Of a stretch of 64,000 nucleotides of DNA, positions 20,101 through 29,586 are shown piece by piece. The notes under the pieces were generated by a model. It had not been told where the DNA came from, made no database searches, and worked only from the letters and a program-made list of their open reading frames with translations. The position numbers and the translations under genes were made by a program. Source of the stretch: Muriicola marianensis (GTDB lineage Bacteria; Bacteroidota; Bacteroidia; Flavobacteriales; Flavobacteriaceae); assembly GCF_014638095.1 (NCBI RefSeq), contig NZ_BMFH01000001.1:806001-870000 (forward strand). The letters are read 5' to 3'. The stretch's first letter is position 1, and each line of letters starts with the position of its first letter.

Positions 20101-21640
20101 CAGGGTCCAGGTCAGGATTATCGTTCATCGAACTACCAAAGGCATCGTCTGCACTGGGCAGGTTTTTGGTGATGAACGGATTTTCCCCATCGGCATTCAT
20201 CTTGGATTGGAACTCAAATGGAGAATCAAAGTCATCCAAGTTATCAAATTTACCGAGTTGTCCAATGAACTTTAACCTAATATTATCGAGTCCCCCATTC
20301 CGGTGTTTGGCTACGATGAATTCGGCCTGGCCTTGAGTAGGAGTGCGTTCCTCGTCGTCCCACTCGTCTATTTTGTAGTATTCAGGACGGTAGATAAAGG
20401 ACACGATATCGGCGTCCTGTTCAATGGCTCCTGATTCCCTGAGGTCTGACAGGATGGGGCGTTTGCTCCCTCCCCTAGTTTCAACCGCCCTCGAGAGCTG
20501 CGAGAGGGCGATCACTGGAACGTTCAGTTCCTTGGCCAGTGCCTTGAGGTTTCGGGAAATAGTAGAGATCTCCTGTTCCCTGTTGCCCCCTTTCTGGCTT
20601 CCTCCTGCCGTCATAAGCTGAAGGTAATCCAGGACAATGAGTTTGATCTTGTGCTGGGATGCCAGCCTTCTGGCCTTCGCGCGCAGGTCGAATATGGAAA
20701 GGGAGGGGGTATCGTCAATAAAAAGCGGGGCGTTTTCCAATGCCTTTACCTTGACGTTCAACTGTTCCCATTCGTGTTTCTCCAACCTTCCCGTACGCAG
20801 CTTTTCAGAAGACAGGCCTGTCTCAGAAGAGATCAGCCTGGTGATCAACTGTACTGAGGACATTTCCAGAGAGAAGAAAGCTACGGGAATATTGGAATTC
20901 ACCGCCATATTCCGGGCCATGGAGAGGGTCAGGGCCGTTTTTCCCATCCCAGGTCTCGCAGCGATAATGATCAGGTCACTGGGCTGCCAGCCTGAGGTGA
21001 GTTTATCTACCTTATCGAACCCGGAAGGTATCCCGCTCAGGCCTTCCTTATTGGATATCTCCTCTATCTTTTTCTTGGCCTGAATAACGAGATTTTGAGC
21101 AGTTTCCGCAGATCTTTTCAGATTTCCCTGGGTGACCTCGTAGAGTTTCGCCTCTGCATTGTCGAGTAGGTCGAACACATCCGTGCCCTCATTGTAGGCC
21201 TCTTCAATGATCTCGCTGGAGATCTTGATCAAACTGCGCTGAATATACTTTTGAAGTATGATCCTGGCATGGAACTCGATATGCGCTGAACTGGCTACTT
21301 TCTGGGTGAGTTTGATCAGGTAGAAGTCGCCTCCGACCAGATCCAGCTTCCCTTCCTTCCGCAACTGGGCTGAAACGGTTAATAAATCAACAGGTTCCGA
21401 ACTTTCGAAGAGTTTGTAGATGGCTTCGTAAATAGACCTGTGGGCGTCCTTGTAAAAAACATCCGGATGCAGGATATCGATGACTTCATCGACTCCTTTT
21501 TTGTCAATCATCATGGCTCCAAGCACAACTTCCTCTAAATCAACTGCTTGAGGGGGTATTTTACCCTTCTCAAGGCTGATCAGGGAAGCCTTGCCTATAT
21601 TATGCCCAATGACCGGACTCGTTTTTTCCATAGGATACAA
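20078..21640 (-). CDS. dnaB: replicative DNA helicase DnaB
   Basis: The 520-residue protein unwinds DNA at the replication fork as a hexamer. It has the N-terminal DnaB domain (residues about 29-130) and a RecA-like C-terminal domain with Walker A ARPGMGKTAL at about 228-237, Walker B LIVLDYLQLM, and the conserved SQLSRAVETRGGSKRPILSD segment. There is no intein. The C-terminus carries an acidic tail (SMNDNPDLDPDDNEVPF). It overlaps the start of the downstream secreted-protein gene by 23 bp. Confidence 0.97.
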   Translation of the reverse strand: MYPMEKTSPVIGHNIGKASLISLEKGKIPPQAVDLEEVVLGAMMIDKKGVDEVIDILHPDVFYKDAHRSIYEAIYKLFESSEPVDLLTVSAQLRKEGKLDLVGGDFYLIKLTQKVASSAHIEFHARIILQKYIQRSLIKISSEIIEEAYNEGTDVFDLLDNAEAKLYEVTQGNLKRSAETAQNLVIQAKKKIEEISNKEGLSGIPSGFDKVDKLTSGWQPSDLIIIAARPGMGKTALTLSMARNMAVNSNIPVAFFSLEMSSVQLITRLISSETGLSSEKLRTGRLEKHEWEQLNVKVKALENAPLFIDDTPSLSIFDLRAKARRLASQHKIKLIVLDYLQLMTAGGSQKGGNREQEISTISRNLKALAKELNVPVIALSQLSRAVETRGGSKRPILSDLRESGAIEQDADIVSFIYRPEYYKIDEWDDEERTPTQGQAEFIVAKHRNGGLDNIRLKFIGQLGKFDNLDDFDSPFEFQSKMNADGENPFITKNLPSADDAFGSSMNDNPDLDPDDNEVPF

Positions 21641-21747
21641 AAGTATACATTAACCTTAGTTTAACATTCGATCTCCAGACTCGGATATCAACCATTCATT
21701 AACAATAGGTCTGTTGATAAGTTACGAATTTGTGTTCATAACAGAAA

Positions 21748-21775
21748 AAAACCGGAGATGAAGTTCTCCGGTTTT
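21748..21775 (-). terminator. rho-independent terminator after accA
   Basis: On the minus strand AAAACCGGAGA pairs with TCTCCGGTTTT around a 6-nt loop and is followed by a T-run, 25 bp past the accA stop codon. It separates accA from dnaB. Confidence 0.85.
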
Positions 21776-21799
21776 CCGTAATGCTTTTAACACAGTGTT

Positions 21800-22753
21800 T
21801 TAACCGCTAAAAACTCCCATGTTGGAATATTTATCCATCCGCATTTCTACGAGTTTTTCTGGTGATAACTTTTTGAGTTCCTCGTAGTGTTTGCTGATTT
21901 TGTTTTTGACGATCTCAAAGGCCTTTTCCCGGTTTGCATGGGCACCTCCTTCGGGTTCCTTGACGATCTCATCGATCAGCTTGAGCTTTTTCATATCTGA
22001 GGCGGTCAGCTTCAGGGCCTCAGCTGCCACTTCCTTGTATTCCCAGCTACGCCATAGAATAGATGAACAGGATTCAGGAGAGATCACAGAATACCATGTA
22101 TTCTCGAGCATGAGTACCTTGTCTCCCACCCCTATTCCCAGGGCACCTCCGGAAGCTCCTTCCCCTATGATCACTACGATAATAGGTACTTTGAGTCGGG
22201 TCATTTCCAGGATGTTCCTCGCAATGGCCTCTCCCTGTCCCCTTTCTTCCGCTTCTATGCCGGGGTAGGCTCCGGGGGTATCGATAAAACTTACCACGGG
22301 AATTCCGAATTTTTCAGCTGATTTCATCAGACGAAGGGCCTTGCGGTATCCTTCCGGATTGGCCATTCCAAAATTTCGCAATTGCCGGGTCTTGGTATTG
22401 TATCCTTTTTGCTGCCCGATGAACATATAGCTTTGGTCACCGATCTTCCCAAGGCCTCCAATCATGGCCTTGTCATCCTTAACTCCGCGGTCGCCGTGAA
22501 GCTCAAGCCAGGTCTCTCCGCAGATCGCCCTGATGTAGTCCAGGGTATAAGGCCGGTTCGGGTGCCTTGAAAGTTGTACTCTCTGCCAGGCCGTAAGATT
22601 TTTATAGATCTCTTTCCGGGTTTCGGAGAGTTTCTTTTCTATCTGTTTACAGGTTTCAGTAACGTCTACATCACTCTCCTTACCAATGATCTGGCACTTC
22701 TCCAGCTGCTCTTCAAGTTCCTTGATAGGGAGTTCAAAATCCAGGTATTCCAT
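21800..22753 (-). CDS. accA: acetyl-CoA carboxylase carboxyltransferase subunit alpha
   Basis: The 317-residue protein is the alpha subunit of the carboxyltransferase that, with AccD, moves carboxylate from biotin to acetyl-CoA, making malonyl-CoA for fatty-acid synthesis. Length matches E. coli AccA (319). Diagnostic blocks are [12 protein letters not shown], the [15 protein letters not shown] segment, [20 protein letters not shown] and [15 protein letters not shown], which shape the oxyanion and CoA sites. It lies 61 bp downstream of the EamA transporter gene and is closed by its own terminator. Confidence 0.97.
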   Translation of the reverse strand: MEYLDFELPIKELEEQLEKCQIIGKESDVDVTETCKQIEKKLSETRKEIYKNLTAWQRVQLSRHPNRPYTLDYIRAICGETWLELHGDRGVKDDKAMIGGLGKIGDQSYMFIGQQKGYNTKTRQLRNFGMANPEGYRKALRLMKSAEKFGIPVVSFIDTPGAYPGIEAEERGQGEAIARNILEMTRLKVPIIVVIIGEGASGGALGIGVGDKVLMLENTWYSVISPESCSSILWRSWEYKEVAAEALKLTASDMKKLKLIDEIVKEPEGGAHANREKAFEIVKNKISKHYEELKKLSPEKLVEMRMDKYSNMGVFSG

Positions 22754-22814
22754 CTCGAGTTAGTTTCAGTTGATTCAGCCCACAAATATAAACTTTATAC
22801 GGAAACCTGTCCTT

Positions 22815-23705
22815 TCACCCCATCCTTTTTGCCGATTTCCTGTTCTTGAGAATTCCGTTGGCCACCACAGTCAGAAGAATGATCAATCCTCCTATATAGA
22901 ACTGCGAATTCATTCTTTCGCTGTCCCCGAAAATGGCGAAGGCCAGAAGTATCCCGTAGACAGGTTCCAGGTTGACCGTCAGCAGGACGGTATAAGGGCT
23001 TACATGGCGCATCACCTTTACGGAGGCAATAAATGCAAAGGCCGTACAGATTGAGGCCAGGATGAAAATGTACAGCCAATCGGATGTATTCAAATCAAAG
23101 AATTCCGCAGTATATCCCGAGCTCAGTCCGAGATACACCGTAATGAACAGGGCCCCACTCAGCAGTTCGTAAAATCCGATCAACGAAGGTTTGTGGTGTT
23201 TGATCAATCTGCCGTTGATCAGGGTGAAGACAGCGCCCAGGAAGGCAGATGCCAGAGCGAGCAAAATGCCTTCTGTGTACTCTGTTCCTACATTGAAGAT
23301 AAAATACAGGCCCAGGATGACTACAAGTCCGAAGACCACCTCATATGCAATCACCTTCCTCCCGTACCAAATCGGTTCCAGAAGGGAGCCGAAAAAAGCC
23401 CCTGTAGCCATGGTGGCAAGGGCCACGGAGACATTGGCCACTTTAATTGCTCCAAAAAATGTGATCCAGTGTAGAGCGATAACCACCCCGGCCATAAAGA
23501 GAATCCCAAGCGTCTTACCATTCACAGATAAGGGTATTCTCCGTATGAACATATACATCAGGATACAAAGGGCTGCCAGGGCCATCCTGTACCAGACCAA
23601 AGGCAGGGCATCAATGGAAATCAATTTTCCCAAAACCGCGGTAAAGCCCCAGATAAAGACGATCAGGTGAAGGAGGAAGTAGTTCCGCAGCTTATCGCTT
23701 TGCAT
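22815..23705 (-). CDS. EamA/DMT-family transporter
   Basis: The 296-residue inner-membrane protein has ten predicted transmembrane helices arranged as two EamA repeats (residues about 10-140 and 155-285), as in drug/metabolite exporters of the DMT superfamily. Features include FIWGFTAVLGKLI near the N-terminus and the second-repeat TAFAFIASVKVMRHVSPY. It overlaps the upstream LptF/G gene by 14 bp and so is probably translated from the same mRNA. The substrate cannot be predicted; members export amino acids, nucleotides or toxins. Confidence 0.9.
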   Translation of the reverse strand: MQSDKLRNYFLLHLIVFIWGFTAVLGKLISIDALPLVWYRMALAALCILMYMFIRRIPLSVNGKTLGILFMAGVVIALHWITFFGAIKVANVSVALATMATGAFFGSLLEPIWYGRKVIAYEVVFGLVVILGLYFIFNVGTEYTEGILLALASAFLGAVFTLINGRLIKHHKPSLIGFYELLSGALFITVYLGLSSGYTAEFFDLNTSDWLYIFILASICTAFAFIASVKVMRHVSPYTVLLTVNLEPVYGILLAFAIFGDSERMNSQFYIGGLIILLTVVANGILKNRKSAKRMG

Positions 23706-24774
23706 GTTGCAGGAGGTAAAGCCCCAGGGCCCCGAAAGCCAGGTTCGGTATGATCACAGCCAGGAGGGGAGAAAATCCGGATTGTTCAGCCAGTGTCCCA
23801 AAGACCTTGTCGAAGAAAATATAGATAAATGCCACCCCGATCCCGAAGGCCAGGTTGACTCCCATACCTCCCCTTCGTTTTACCGAGGATACGGCCACCC
23901 CGATAATAGTGAGGATAAAGGCCGTAATTGGCAGGGCCCATCGCTTGTATTTTACCAGGATGTAGGTGTTGATATTGGATGCCCCTTTTTTTCTCTGGGT
24001 GTCGATGAATTTGTTCAATTCAAACAGGTTCTTGGTCTCGGCTACATAAGATACCGGGGTAAGGTCGTCTATCTTGAAGTTAAAAATGGTATCGAGCCGT
24101 CTTTTGGTGACCACGATCTCCTCCGAGCCTACCAGCTTTCGGTGTGTATAGCTCGTCAGGCGGTACAAGCTGTCCTTGGAAACCCACCGGATGTTCCCGG
24201 CACTGATCTTCTCCTGCAACTGATTGTCCTCCCCGAAATGTTCAAAGGTGAAATTATACCCGATCTGACGATCGGGATCGAAACTGCTCACATAGATAAA
24301 ATCATTCTCGTTGAGCTGGTTGAAGATATTACTGGTAACCCGGTCCTGCTTTCCTTTTTTAAGGTATTTGAATTTGAACTCATGATACCCCACACTGGCA
24401 TTGGGTACTATGAACATGCTCATAAAGAACATGAGGACCGCGATTACAGAAGCACCTAAAAAATATGGCCTTAGAAAACGGCTATATGAAACTCCGGAGC
24501 TCAGAATAGCCACAATCTCTGTATTATTGGCCAACTTGGAGGTAAAGAAGATAATAGAGAGAAACAGGAAAACTGGAAAGAGGAGGTTACCGATATAAAT
24601 GGTAAAATTCATGTAGTACACGAGTATCTCGTTGAGCGGAGCCTCGTTGTCTATCATCTTCCCGATCTGTTCGGCCAGGTTCAGCATGATCCCGATAGGG
24701 ACGAATAACAGCAGCATCATCCCAAAGGTGAGCAGGTATCGCTTCAGAATATATCTGTCGAGAATTGTCAGCAT
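23692..24774 (-). CDS. LptF/LptG-family permease (YjgP/YjgQ)
   Basis: The 360-residue inner-membrane protein has three N-terminal helices, a periplasmic domain (about residues 130-260) and three C-terminal helices, the layout of LptF/LptG, which extract lipopolysaccharide and pass it to the periplasmic bridge. The start MLTILDRYILKRYLLTFGMM is typical of the family. It shares one base with the stop of tgt (24774), so tgt, lptF/G and the EamA gene form one operon. Whether it is LptF or LptG cannot be decided without the second permease. Confidence 0.9.
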   Translation of the reverse strand: MLTILDRYILKRYLLTFGMMLLLFVPIGIMLNLAEQIGKMIDNEAPLNEILVYYMNFTIYIGNLLFPVFLFLSIIFFTSKLANNTEIVAILSSGVSYSRFLRPYFLGASVIAVLMFFMSMFIVPNASVGYHEFKFKYLKKGKQDRVTSNIFNQLNENDFIYVSSFDPDRQIGYNFTFEHFGEDNQLQEKISAGNIRWVSKDSLYRLTSYTHRKLVGSEEIVVTKRRLDTIFNFKIDDLTPVSYVAETKNLFELNKFIDTQRKKGASNINTYILVKYKRWALPITAFILTIIGVAVSSVKRRGGMGVNLAFGIGVAFIYIFFDKVFGTLAEQSGFSPLLAVIIPNLAFGALGLYLLQHAKR

Positions 24775-25904
24775 CAGAGTCGATTGTCCATTTGTTTCAC
24801 CATCCTGTTCTTCCAGGTTGCAAAATCACCTGCTAAAATATGATTTCTGGCCTCTCTGACCAACCATAGGTAGAACCCGAGGTTGTGTATGGTTGCGATC
24901 TGTTTACCAAGGAATTCGTTGGCCGCAAATAAATGCCTGAGATAGGCTTTGGAATATTCCCGGTCCACAAAGGTAGGGCCGTGCTCATCGATAGGGGAAA
25001 AATCGCTTTCCCACTTCTTGTTTTTGATATTGATGGTGCCATGGGATGTGAAGAGCATACCATTGCGCCCGTTGCGGGTCGGCATCACACAGTCGAACAT
25101 ATCTATCCCCAGGGCAATATTCTCGAGCAGGTTGATGGGTGTTCCCACTCCCATTAAGTATCTGGGCTTGTCCTCCGGCAGGATATCACAGACCACTTCG
25201 GTCATTGCGTACATTTCTTCCGCAGGCTCACCCACAGACAACCCTCCTATGGCATTGCCCTCAGCCCCTACTCCGGCAATGTACTCCGCTGATCTTTTCC
25301 GGAGATCTGTATAGGTCGACCCCTGGACGATAGGAAAAAAAGTCTGGGAATACCCGTATTCATATGGGAGTTTTTCCAGGTGTGCCATACAGCGATCCAG
25401 CCATCGGTGGGTAAGATGCATAGACCTTTCCGCGTACTGGTAATCACATGGATAAGGTGTGCATTCGTCAAAGGCCATGATGATGTCGGCCCCAATGATC
25501 CGTTGTATCTCCATCACGTTTTCCGGGGTGAACATATGGGATGACCCGTCGATATGCGATTTGAATTTCACCCCTTCCTCCCGTATCTTTCGGTTACCCG
25601 AGAGTGAATACACCTGGTAGCCGCCGCTGTCTGTCAGGATGTTCCTGTCCCACCCCATAAAAGCGTGTAGTCCGCCCGCCTTCCTGAGGATCTCAATCCC
25701 GGGACGGAGGTAGAGATGATAGGTATTTCCGAGGATGATATCAGGGTCGATCTCCTCCCGCAACTCCTTCTGGTGTACCCCTTTTACAGAGGCCACCGTT
25801 CCTACCGGCATGAAAATAGGGGTCCTGATGCTGCCGTGATCCGTAATCATCTCCCCAGCCCGTGCCTTTGATGCCGGATCCGTATGTTGTAGCTTGAATT
25901 GCAA
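24774..25904 (-). CDS. tgt: queuine tRNA-guanine transglycosylase, TTG start, zinc cysteines absent
   Basis: The enzyme exchanges guanine-34 for a queuosine precursor in GUN-anticodon tRNAs. I chose TTG at 25904, which gives 376 residues and the normal start MQFKLQHTDPASKARAG; the longer frame adds 38 residues unlike the family. Catalytic parts are present: DSGGYQVYSLS for the base pocket and FDCVMPTRNGRNG with the nucleophilic Asp. Unusually, the C-terminal zinc site CxCxxC is missing: the equivalent stretch reads SPIDEHGPTFVDREYSKAYL, although the later TIHNL His is kept. This may be normal in Bacteroidota, but it should be noted. Confidence 0.93.
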   Translation of the reverse strand: MQFKLQHTDPASKARAGEMITDHGSIRTPIFMPVGTVASVKGVHQKELREEIDPDIILGNTYHLYLRPGIEILRKAGGLHAFMGWDRNILTDSGGYQVYSLSGNRKIREEGVKFKSHIDGSSHMFTPENVMEIQRIIGADIIMAFDECTPYPCDYQYAERSMHLTHRWLDRCMAHLEKLPYEYGYSQTFFPIVQGSTYTDLRKRSAEYIAGVGAEGNAIGGLSVGEPAEEMYAMTEVVCDILPEDKPRYLMGVGTPINLLENIALGIDMFDCVMPTRNGRNGMLFTSHGTINIKNKKWESDFSPIDEHGPTFVDREYSKAYLRHLFAANEFLGKQIATIHNLGFYLWLVREARNHILAGDFATWKNRMVKQMDNRL

Positions 25905-26009
25905 TACCTTGATTGAGAAGGCAAAGATAGGTAACGCATCAAAGAATTTCCCTAACAAAAAAATAAAGTTCTGGTCCCCGATATTCGTTGATAAAATGTA
26001 ATAACTCCC

Positions 26010-26041
26010 TTTGTACAAGCAAAAGTTTGCCGTTACTTTTA
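26010..26041 (+). promoter_or_regulatory. promoter of the transketolase genes
   Basis: TTTG at 26010-26013 and TACTTTTA at 26034-26041 with a 20-bp spacer match the Bacteroidota promoter; the start would be about 26047, 17 nt before the ATG at 26064. Confidence 0.6.
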
Positions 26042-26063
26042 GGCCCGAAAACTAAAAGGTCTT

Positions 26064-26909
26064 ATGGCATCACTACAAGATTTGGCAAAGATCGCCACCC
26101 AGGTTCGACGGGATATCGTACGCATGGTCCACAAGGTAAATTCGGGCCATCCGGGAGGATCTCTGGGCTGTACCGAATTCTTTGTCGCCCTCTATTATGA
26201 AATCATGAAACTCCATGACACGTTTACAATGGACGGAATAGGCGAAGATATCTTCTTCCTCTCCAACGGGCACATCTCCCCAGTCTATTACAGTGTCCTG
26301 GCACGGAAGGGATATTTCCCCCTGGAGGAACTCAATACTTTCCGTATGCTGGATTCCCGCCTGCAGGGCCATCCCACCACTCATGAGGGGCTGCCCGGGG
26401 TGAGGATCGCTTCGGGATCCCTCGGACAGGGTATGTCTGTTGCCATCGGTGCCGCCCTTGCCAAAAAGCTGAACAAGGATGAGCATATCGTTTACAGCCT
26501 TCACGGGGATGGAGAATTGCAGGAAGGACAGAACTGGGAGGCTATCATGTTCGCCGGCAGTAAAAAAGTAGACAACCTAATCGCCACCATCGACCGGAAC
26601 AGCCAGCAGATAGACGGAAATACAGAAGATGTAATGGCGCTTGGCGATGTAGGTGAAAAATTCAGGGTCTTTGGCTGGGATGTACTGGAACTCAAAGAAG
26701 GAAATGACCTCAAGGCCATCATAGACACCCTGAAAGATGCCAAAAAGAGAAGCGGAAAAGGTAAACCGGTTTGTGTGATCATGCATACGGTGATGGGCAA
26801 TGGGGTCGATTTCATGATGCATACACACGCCTGGCACGGAAAGGCTCCCAACGATGAACAATTGGCAATTGCACTCGACCAGAATGAAGAAACCCTGGGG
26901 GATTATTAA
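26064..26909 (+). CDS. transketolase, N-terminal (thiamine-diphosphate-binding) subunit
   Basis: The 281-residue protein is the first half of a split transketolase. It holds the thiamine-diphosphate/Mg site: HPGGSLGCTEFFVALYY (about 29), SGSLGQGMSVAIGAA (about 116) and GDGELQEGQNWEAI followed by the conserved Asn. Together with the next gene it transfers two-carbon ketol units between sugar phosphates in the non-oxidative pentose phosphate pathway. The split form is common in Bacteroidota and archaea. The second subunit starts 22 bp downstream. Confidence 0.95.
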   Translation: MASLQDLAKIATQVRRDIVRMVHKVNSGHPGGSLGCTEFFVALYYEIMKLHDTFTMDGIGEDIFFLSNGHISPVYYSVLARKGYFPLEELNTFRMLDSRLQGHPTTHEGLPGVRIASGSLGQGMSVAIGAALAKKLNKDEHIVYSLHGDGELQEGQNWEAIMFAGSKKVDNLIATIDRNSQQIDGNTEDVMALGDVGEKFRVFGWDVLELKEGNDLKAIIDTLKDAKKRSGKGKPVCVIMHTVMGNGVDFMMHTHAWHGKAPNDEQLAIALDQNEETLGDY

Positions 26910-26931
26910 TCATTAACAGCAAGTTTACGTC

Positions 26932-27888
26932 ATGAAGAAGTATACAGATCAGGGAAAAAAGGATACCCGCAGCGGATTTGGAGCCGGGATGACCGAATTG
27001 GGCAGGAAAAACCCACAAGTGGTTTCTCTATGCGCCGACCTAGTGGGATCTTTGAAACTGGATGAGTTTATAGAGGAAAACCCGGACCGGTTTTTTCAGG
27101 TTGGCATCGCCGAAGCGAATATGATGGGCATCGCAGCCGGTCTCACCATAGGCGGCTATATCCCCTTTACCGGTACTTTTGCCAACTTTTCTACCGGGAG
27201 GGTGTACGACCAGATCCGGCAGTCCATAGCCTACTCCGGGAAAAATGTAAAGATCTGTGCCTCCCACGCCGGACTCACATTGGGGGAGGATGGCGCCACT
27301 CACCAGATCCTGGAGGATATCGGACTCATGAAAATGCTGCCGGGAATGACGGTGATCAATACCTGCGATTTTAACCAGACCAAAGCCGCAACCCTGGCGA
27401 TTGCAGATCATGAAGGCCCCGTTTATTTGAGGTTCGGCCGACCTAAAGTTCCCAATTTCACAGATCCGGAGCAGGAATTCCATATCGGCAAGGCTGTCAT
27501 GCTCAACGAAGGGAAGGATGTTACCGTGATCGCCACAGGCCATCTTGTCTGGGAAGCCCTGCAGGCTGCAGAAGCCCTGGAGCAGGAAGGGATCTCTGCT
27601 GAGGTCATCAATATCCATACGATCAAACCCCTGGATGAAGAAACCATCCTGGCCTCGGTGCGGAAAACAGGATGCGTGGTGACCTGTGAGGAACACAATT
27701 ACCTGGGCGGACTCGGAGAAAGCGTAGCCCGAACCCTCACCGTCCACCACCCTGTCCCACAAGAGTTTGTAGCCACCCGTGATACCTTCGGGGAAAGTGG
27801 TACTTCAGACCAGTTGATGGAAAAATACGGACTGGACAATAAAGCTATAAAGGAGGCCGTTTTACAGGTGTTAAAAAGGAAGGCATAG
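26932..27888 (+). CDS. transketolase, C-terminal (pyrimidine-binding and TK-C) subunit
   Basis: The 318-residue protein is the second half of split transketolase. The pyrimidine-binding domain spans about residues 12-175, with the catalytic Glu in QVGIAEANMMGIAAGL (about 57) and the THQILEDIGLM segment; the C-terminal transketolase domain follows. Active sites form between the two subunits. It lies directly downstream of the N-terminal subunit under the same promoter. Confidence 0.95.
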   Translation: MKKYTDQGKKDTRSGFGAGMTELGRKNPQVVSLCADLVGSLKLDEFIEENPDRFFQVGIAEANMMGIAAGLTIGGYIPFTGTFANFSTGRVYDQIRQSIAYSGKNVKICASHAGLTLGEDGATHQILEDIGLMKMLPGMTVINTCDFNQTKAATLAIADHEGPVYLRFGRPKVPNFTDPEQEFHIGKAVMLNEGKDVTVIATGHLVWEALQAAEALEQEGISAEVINIHTIKPLDEETILASVRKTGCVVTCEEHNYLGGLGESVARTLTVHHPVPQEFVATRDTFGESGTSDQLMEKYGLDNKAIKEAVLQVLKRKA

Positions 27889-27942
27889 ATTTTCGGTATC
27901 ATTCTTGATACCCTTTCCATGTCTAATTAAAATGAACACCTT

Positions 27943-28530
27943 ATGAAGAAATCACTTCTAGTGGTGGCTATGGCCGCCCTCTCTGCCGTTTCTTATGCGC
28001 AGGTCGACTCAAAGTTCGGGATCAAGGCCGGACTCAACTACAACGCCAATGGAGATTACTTTGAATCTACCGGGGAGGCTGCCCGAAATCCCGACAGGAA
28101 TGTTGGTTATCACATCGGTTTCTTCGGTCAGCTGGGATCCCGAGTGTATTTCAGGCCTGAATTGGTCTACACCAGTATCTCCTCAGACTATGACAACGAC
28201 GATTTTAAAATGCAGAAACTGGATGTTCCGATGCTGATCGGTGCCAAGATCATCGGCCCTCTTCATGTATTCGGAGGTCCCGCCTTCCAGTACATCCTGG
28301 ATACGGAATACGACGGCATCACCATCAATGATGTCAGCAACGACTTTACGGTAGGCGTAAATCTCGGTGCAGGGATCAATCTGGGGATGCTAGGCATCGA
28401 CCTGAGGTACGAGCGCGGTTTCAGCGACAACGAGGCTACGTTTATCAACCGGAATGTGACCACAGTGCCTACGAGCCGGATAGATACCAGACCCGATCAG
28501 CTCATCCTGAGCTTTTCTCTCAAGCTTTAA
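27943..28530 (+). CDS. PorT-like outer-membrane beta-barrel protein
   Basis: The 195-residue protein has a signal peptide cleaved after SYAQ (about residue 20) and an eight-stranded-type barrel: it begins FGIKAGLNYN and ends in the alternating hydrophobic strand QLILSFSLKL. The PorT/OmpA-N-like fold is very common in Flavobacteriia, where most members have no known role. A terminator follows directly. It may read through from the transketolase operon, 54 bp upstream. Confidence 0.85.
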   Translation: MKKSLLVVAMAALSAVSYAQVDSKFGIKAGLNYNANGDYFESTGEAARNPDRNVGYHIGFFGQLGSRVYFRPELVYTSISSDYDNDDFKMQKLDVPMLIGAKIIGPLHVFGGPAFQYILDTEYDGITINDVSNDFTVGVNLGAGINLGMLGIDLRYERGFSDNEATFINRNVTTVPTSRIDTRPDQLILSFSLKL

Positions 28531-28566
28531 AAAAAAAGGCCCTGAAATTCAGGGCCTAATTTTTTA
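28531..28566. terminator. bidirectional rho-independent terminator
   Basis: AGGCCCTGA (28537-28545) pairs with TCAGGGCCT (28549-28557); A-runs on the left and T-runs on the right let it stop both the plus-strand barrel gene and the minus-strand FKBP gene, whose stop codon overlaps it. Confidence 0.85.
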
Positions 28567-29508
28567 ACTGTCGATGTCGAGATAATCTGGTATACCATCG
28601 TTATCTGAATCGGGAAAAGTAATATTTCCCTGTGCATCTATGATTATCTCATCCCTGGTCGGAATACCGTCACCGTCATCATCCGGATCGATGTGATTGG
28701 GCAGTCGCGGCACCCTGAGCCTTCGCTCCTCGCTCTCATCCGTATTGTCATTCGTAACATCTCCATCCCCATTAAGGTCCTCAAGGATCGAGGGAATTCC
28801 ATCATTATCGTAATCGGTCTCTTCCACATATAGGCCCAAGGACACCTTGAAGATCAGGGGAGAATACGCCGGAATACCGGATGGGGTGCCATTGAAATAG
28901 GCCAATCCGGACGGCAGAAACATCACTCCTATTCCTGAATCTGTAATTTCGGTCGTACCATCAGGGTTCACCTGTATATCGCTTCCTGCCTTGAATTTTG
29001 TGATCGCCTGCCCGTATCCCCTCAGGAAGAAGGGTAGGTATTGCCAGTTATAATCTCCTGTGCCGTCGAACAAAACGCCTGTCAGAAGGGAACCTTCATA
29101 TCGAATATAGGTGGAGTCTGCAGCCGTGGGAGTATTTCCCGTCCCCTCCCTGGCTATCAGATAATACAGTGTATGGGTCACGGTCTCATTATCCTCGAGT
29201 TCAAAATCCTCAGAACTCACCTCGATCGAAATAGACTGTACGTCGTCGATCAGGGGGCGTTTCCCGCTGTTGTCACCTGCGATTGTGTCCAGTTTTATGC
29301 GGAAATCGAAATCGGCAGGGGGATTTTCAAACTCCTCGTAATTGTAGAAATGGGTTTGGAGGTATTCCTGAATGGCCGCTTCATCCTCTATCACGACCTC
29401 ACTCAGAGCTCTGGGCGGGATCACCTCAAATCCGGGACCGTCATCGTTGCCACAGGAAAGGATCAAAAAGGAAACAAACGCCGCCAGAACGGCCTTTTTT
29501 ATGGGCAT
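28564..29508 (-). CDS. FKBP-type peptidyl-prolyl isomerase lipoprotein with Ca-binding repeats
   Basis: The 314-residue lipoprotein (start at MPIKKAV, ATG 29508) has a lipobox LILSC, a linker, and an FKBP-type prolyl isomerase domain at about residues 110-230: YIRYEGSLLTGVLFDGTG, then IGVMFLPSGLAYFNG and IPAYSPLIFKVSL, closely following the FKBP pattern. The last 80 residues hold acidic repeats DYDNDGIPS, DPDDDGDGIPT and DSDNDGIPD, which look like thrombospondin type 3 calcium sites. It would fold proteins at the outer membrane or in the periplasm. Divergently placed from the S4 gene. The combination is seen in flavobacteria. Confidence 0.9.
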   Translation of the reverse strand: MPIKKAVLAAFVSFLILSCGNDDGPGFEVIPPRALSEVVIEDEAAIQEYLQTHFYNYEEFENPPADFDFRIKLDTIAGDNSGKRPLIDDVQSISIEVSSEDFELEDNETVTHTLYYLIAREGTGNTPTAADSTYIRYEGSLLTGVLFDGTGDYNWQYLPFFLRGYGQAITKFKAGSDIQVNPDGTTEITDSGIGVMFLPSGLAYFNGTPSGIPAYSPLIFKVSLGLYVEETDYDNDGIPSILEDLNGDGDVTNDNTDESEERRLRVPRLPNHIDPDDDGDGIPTRDEIIIDAQGNITFPDSDNDGIPDYLDIDS

Positions 29509-29586
29509 AGCATTCTTTTTAACGGCCGCAAGATACAATTTTCCCCTATTTTTGCTGAAGACCTTAACAAAGAATTTATCCTTAGT

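Noticed and set aside
25905-26018. 38-residue N-terminal extension of Tgt
   Set aside because: It contains sequence unlike Tgt; the TTG at 25904 restores the normal length and N-terminus.
29041-29586. Long in-frame extension of the S4-domain protein
   Set aside because: It is antisense to the FKBP lipoprotein gene and unlike any S4 protein; the family start is at ATG 29587.
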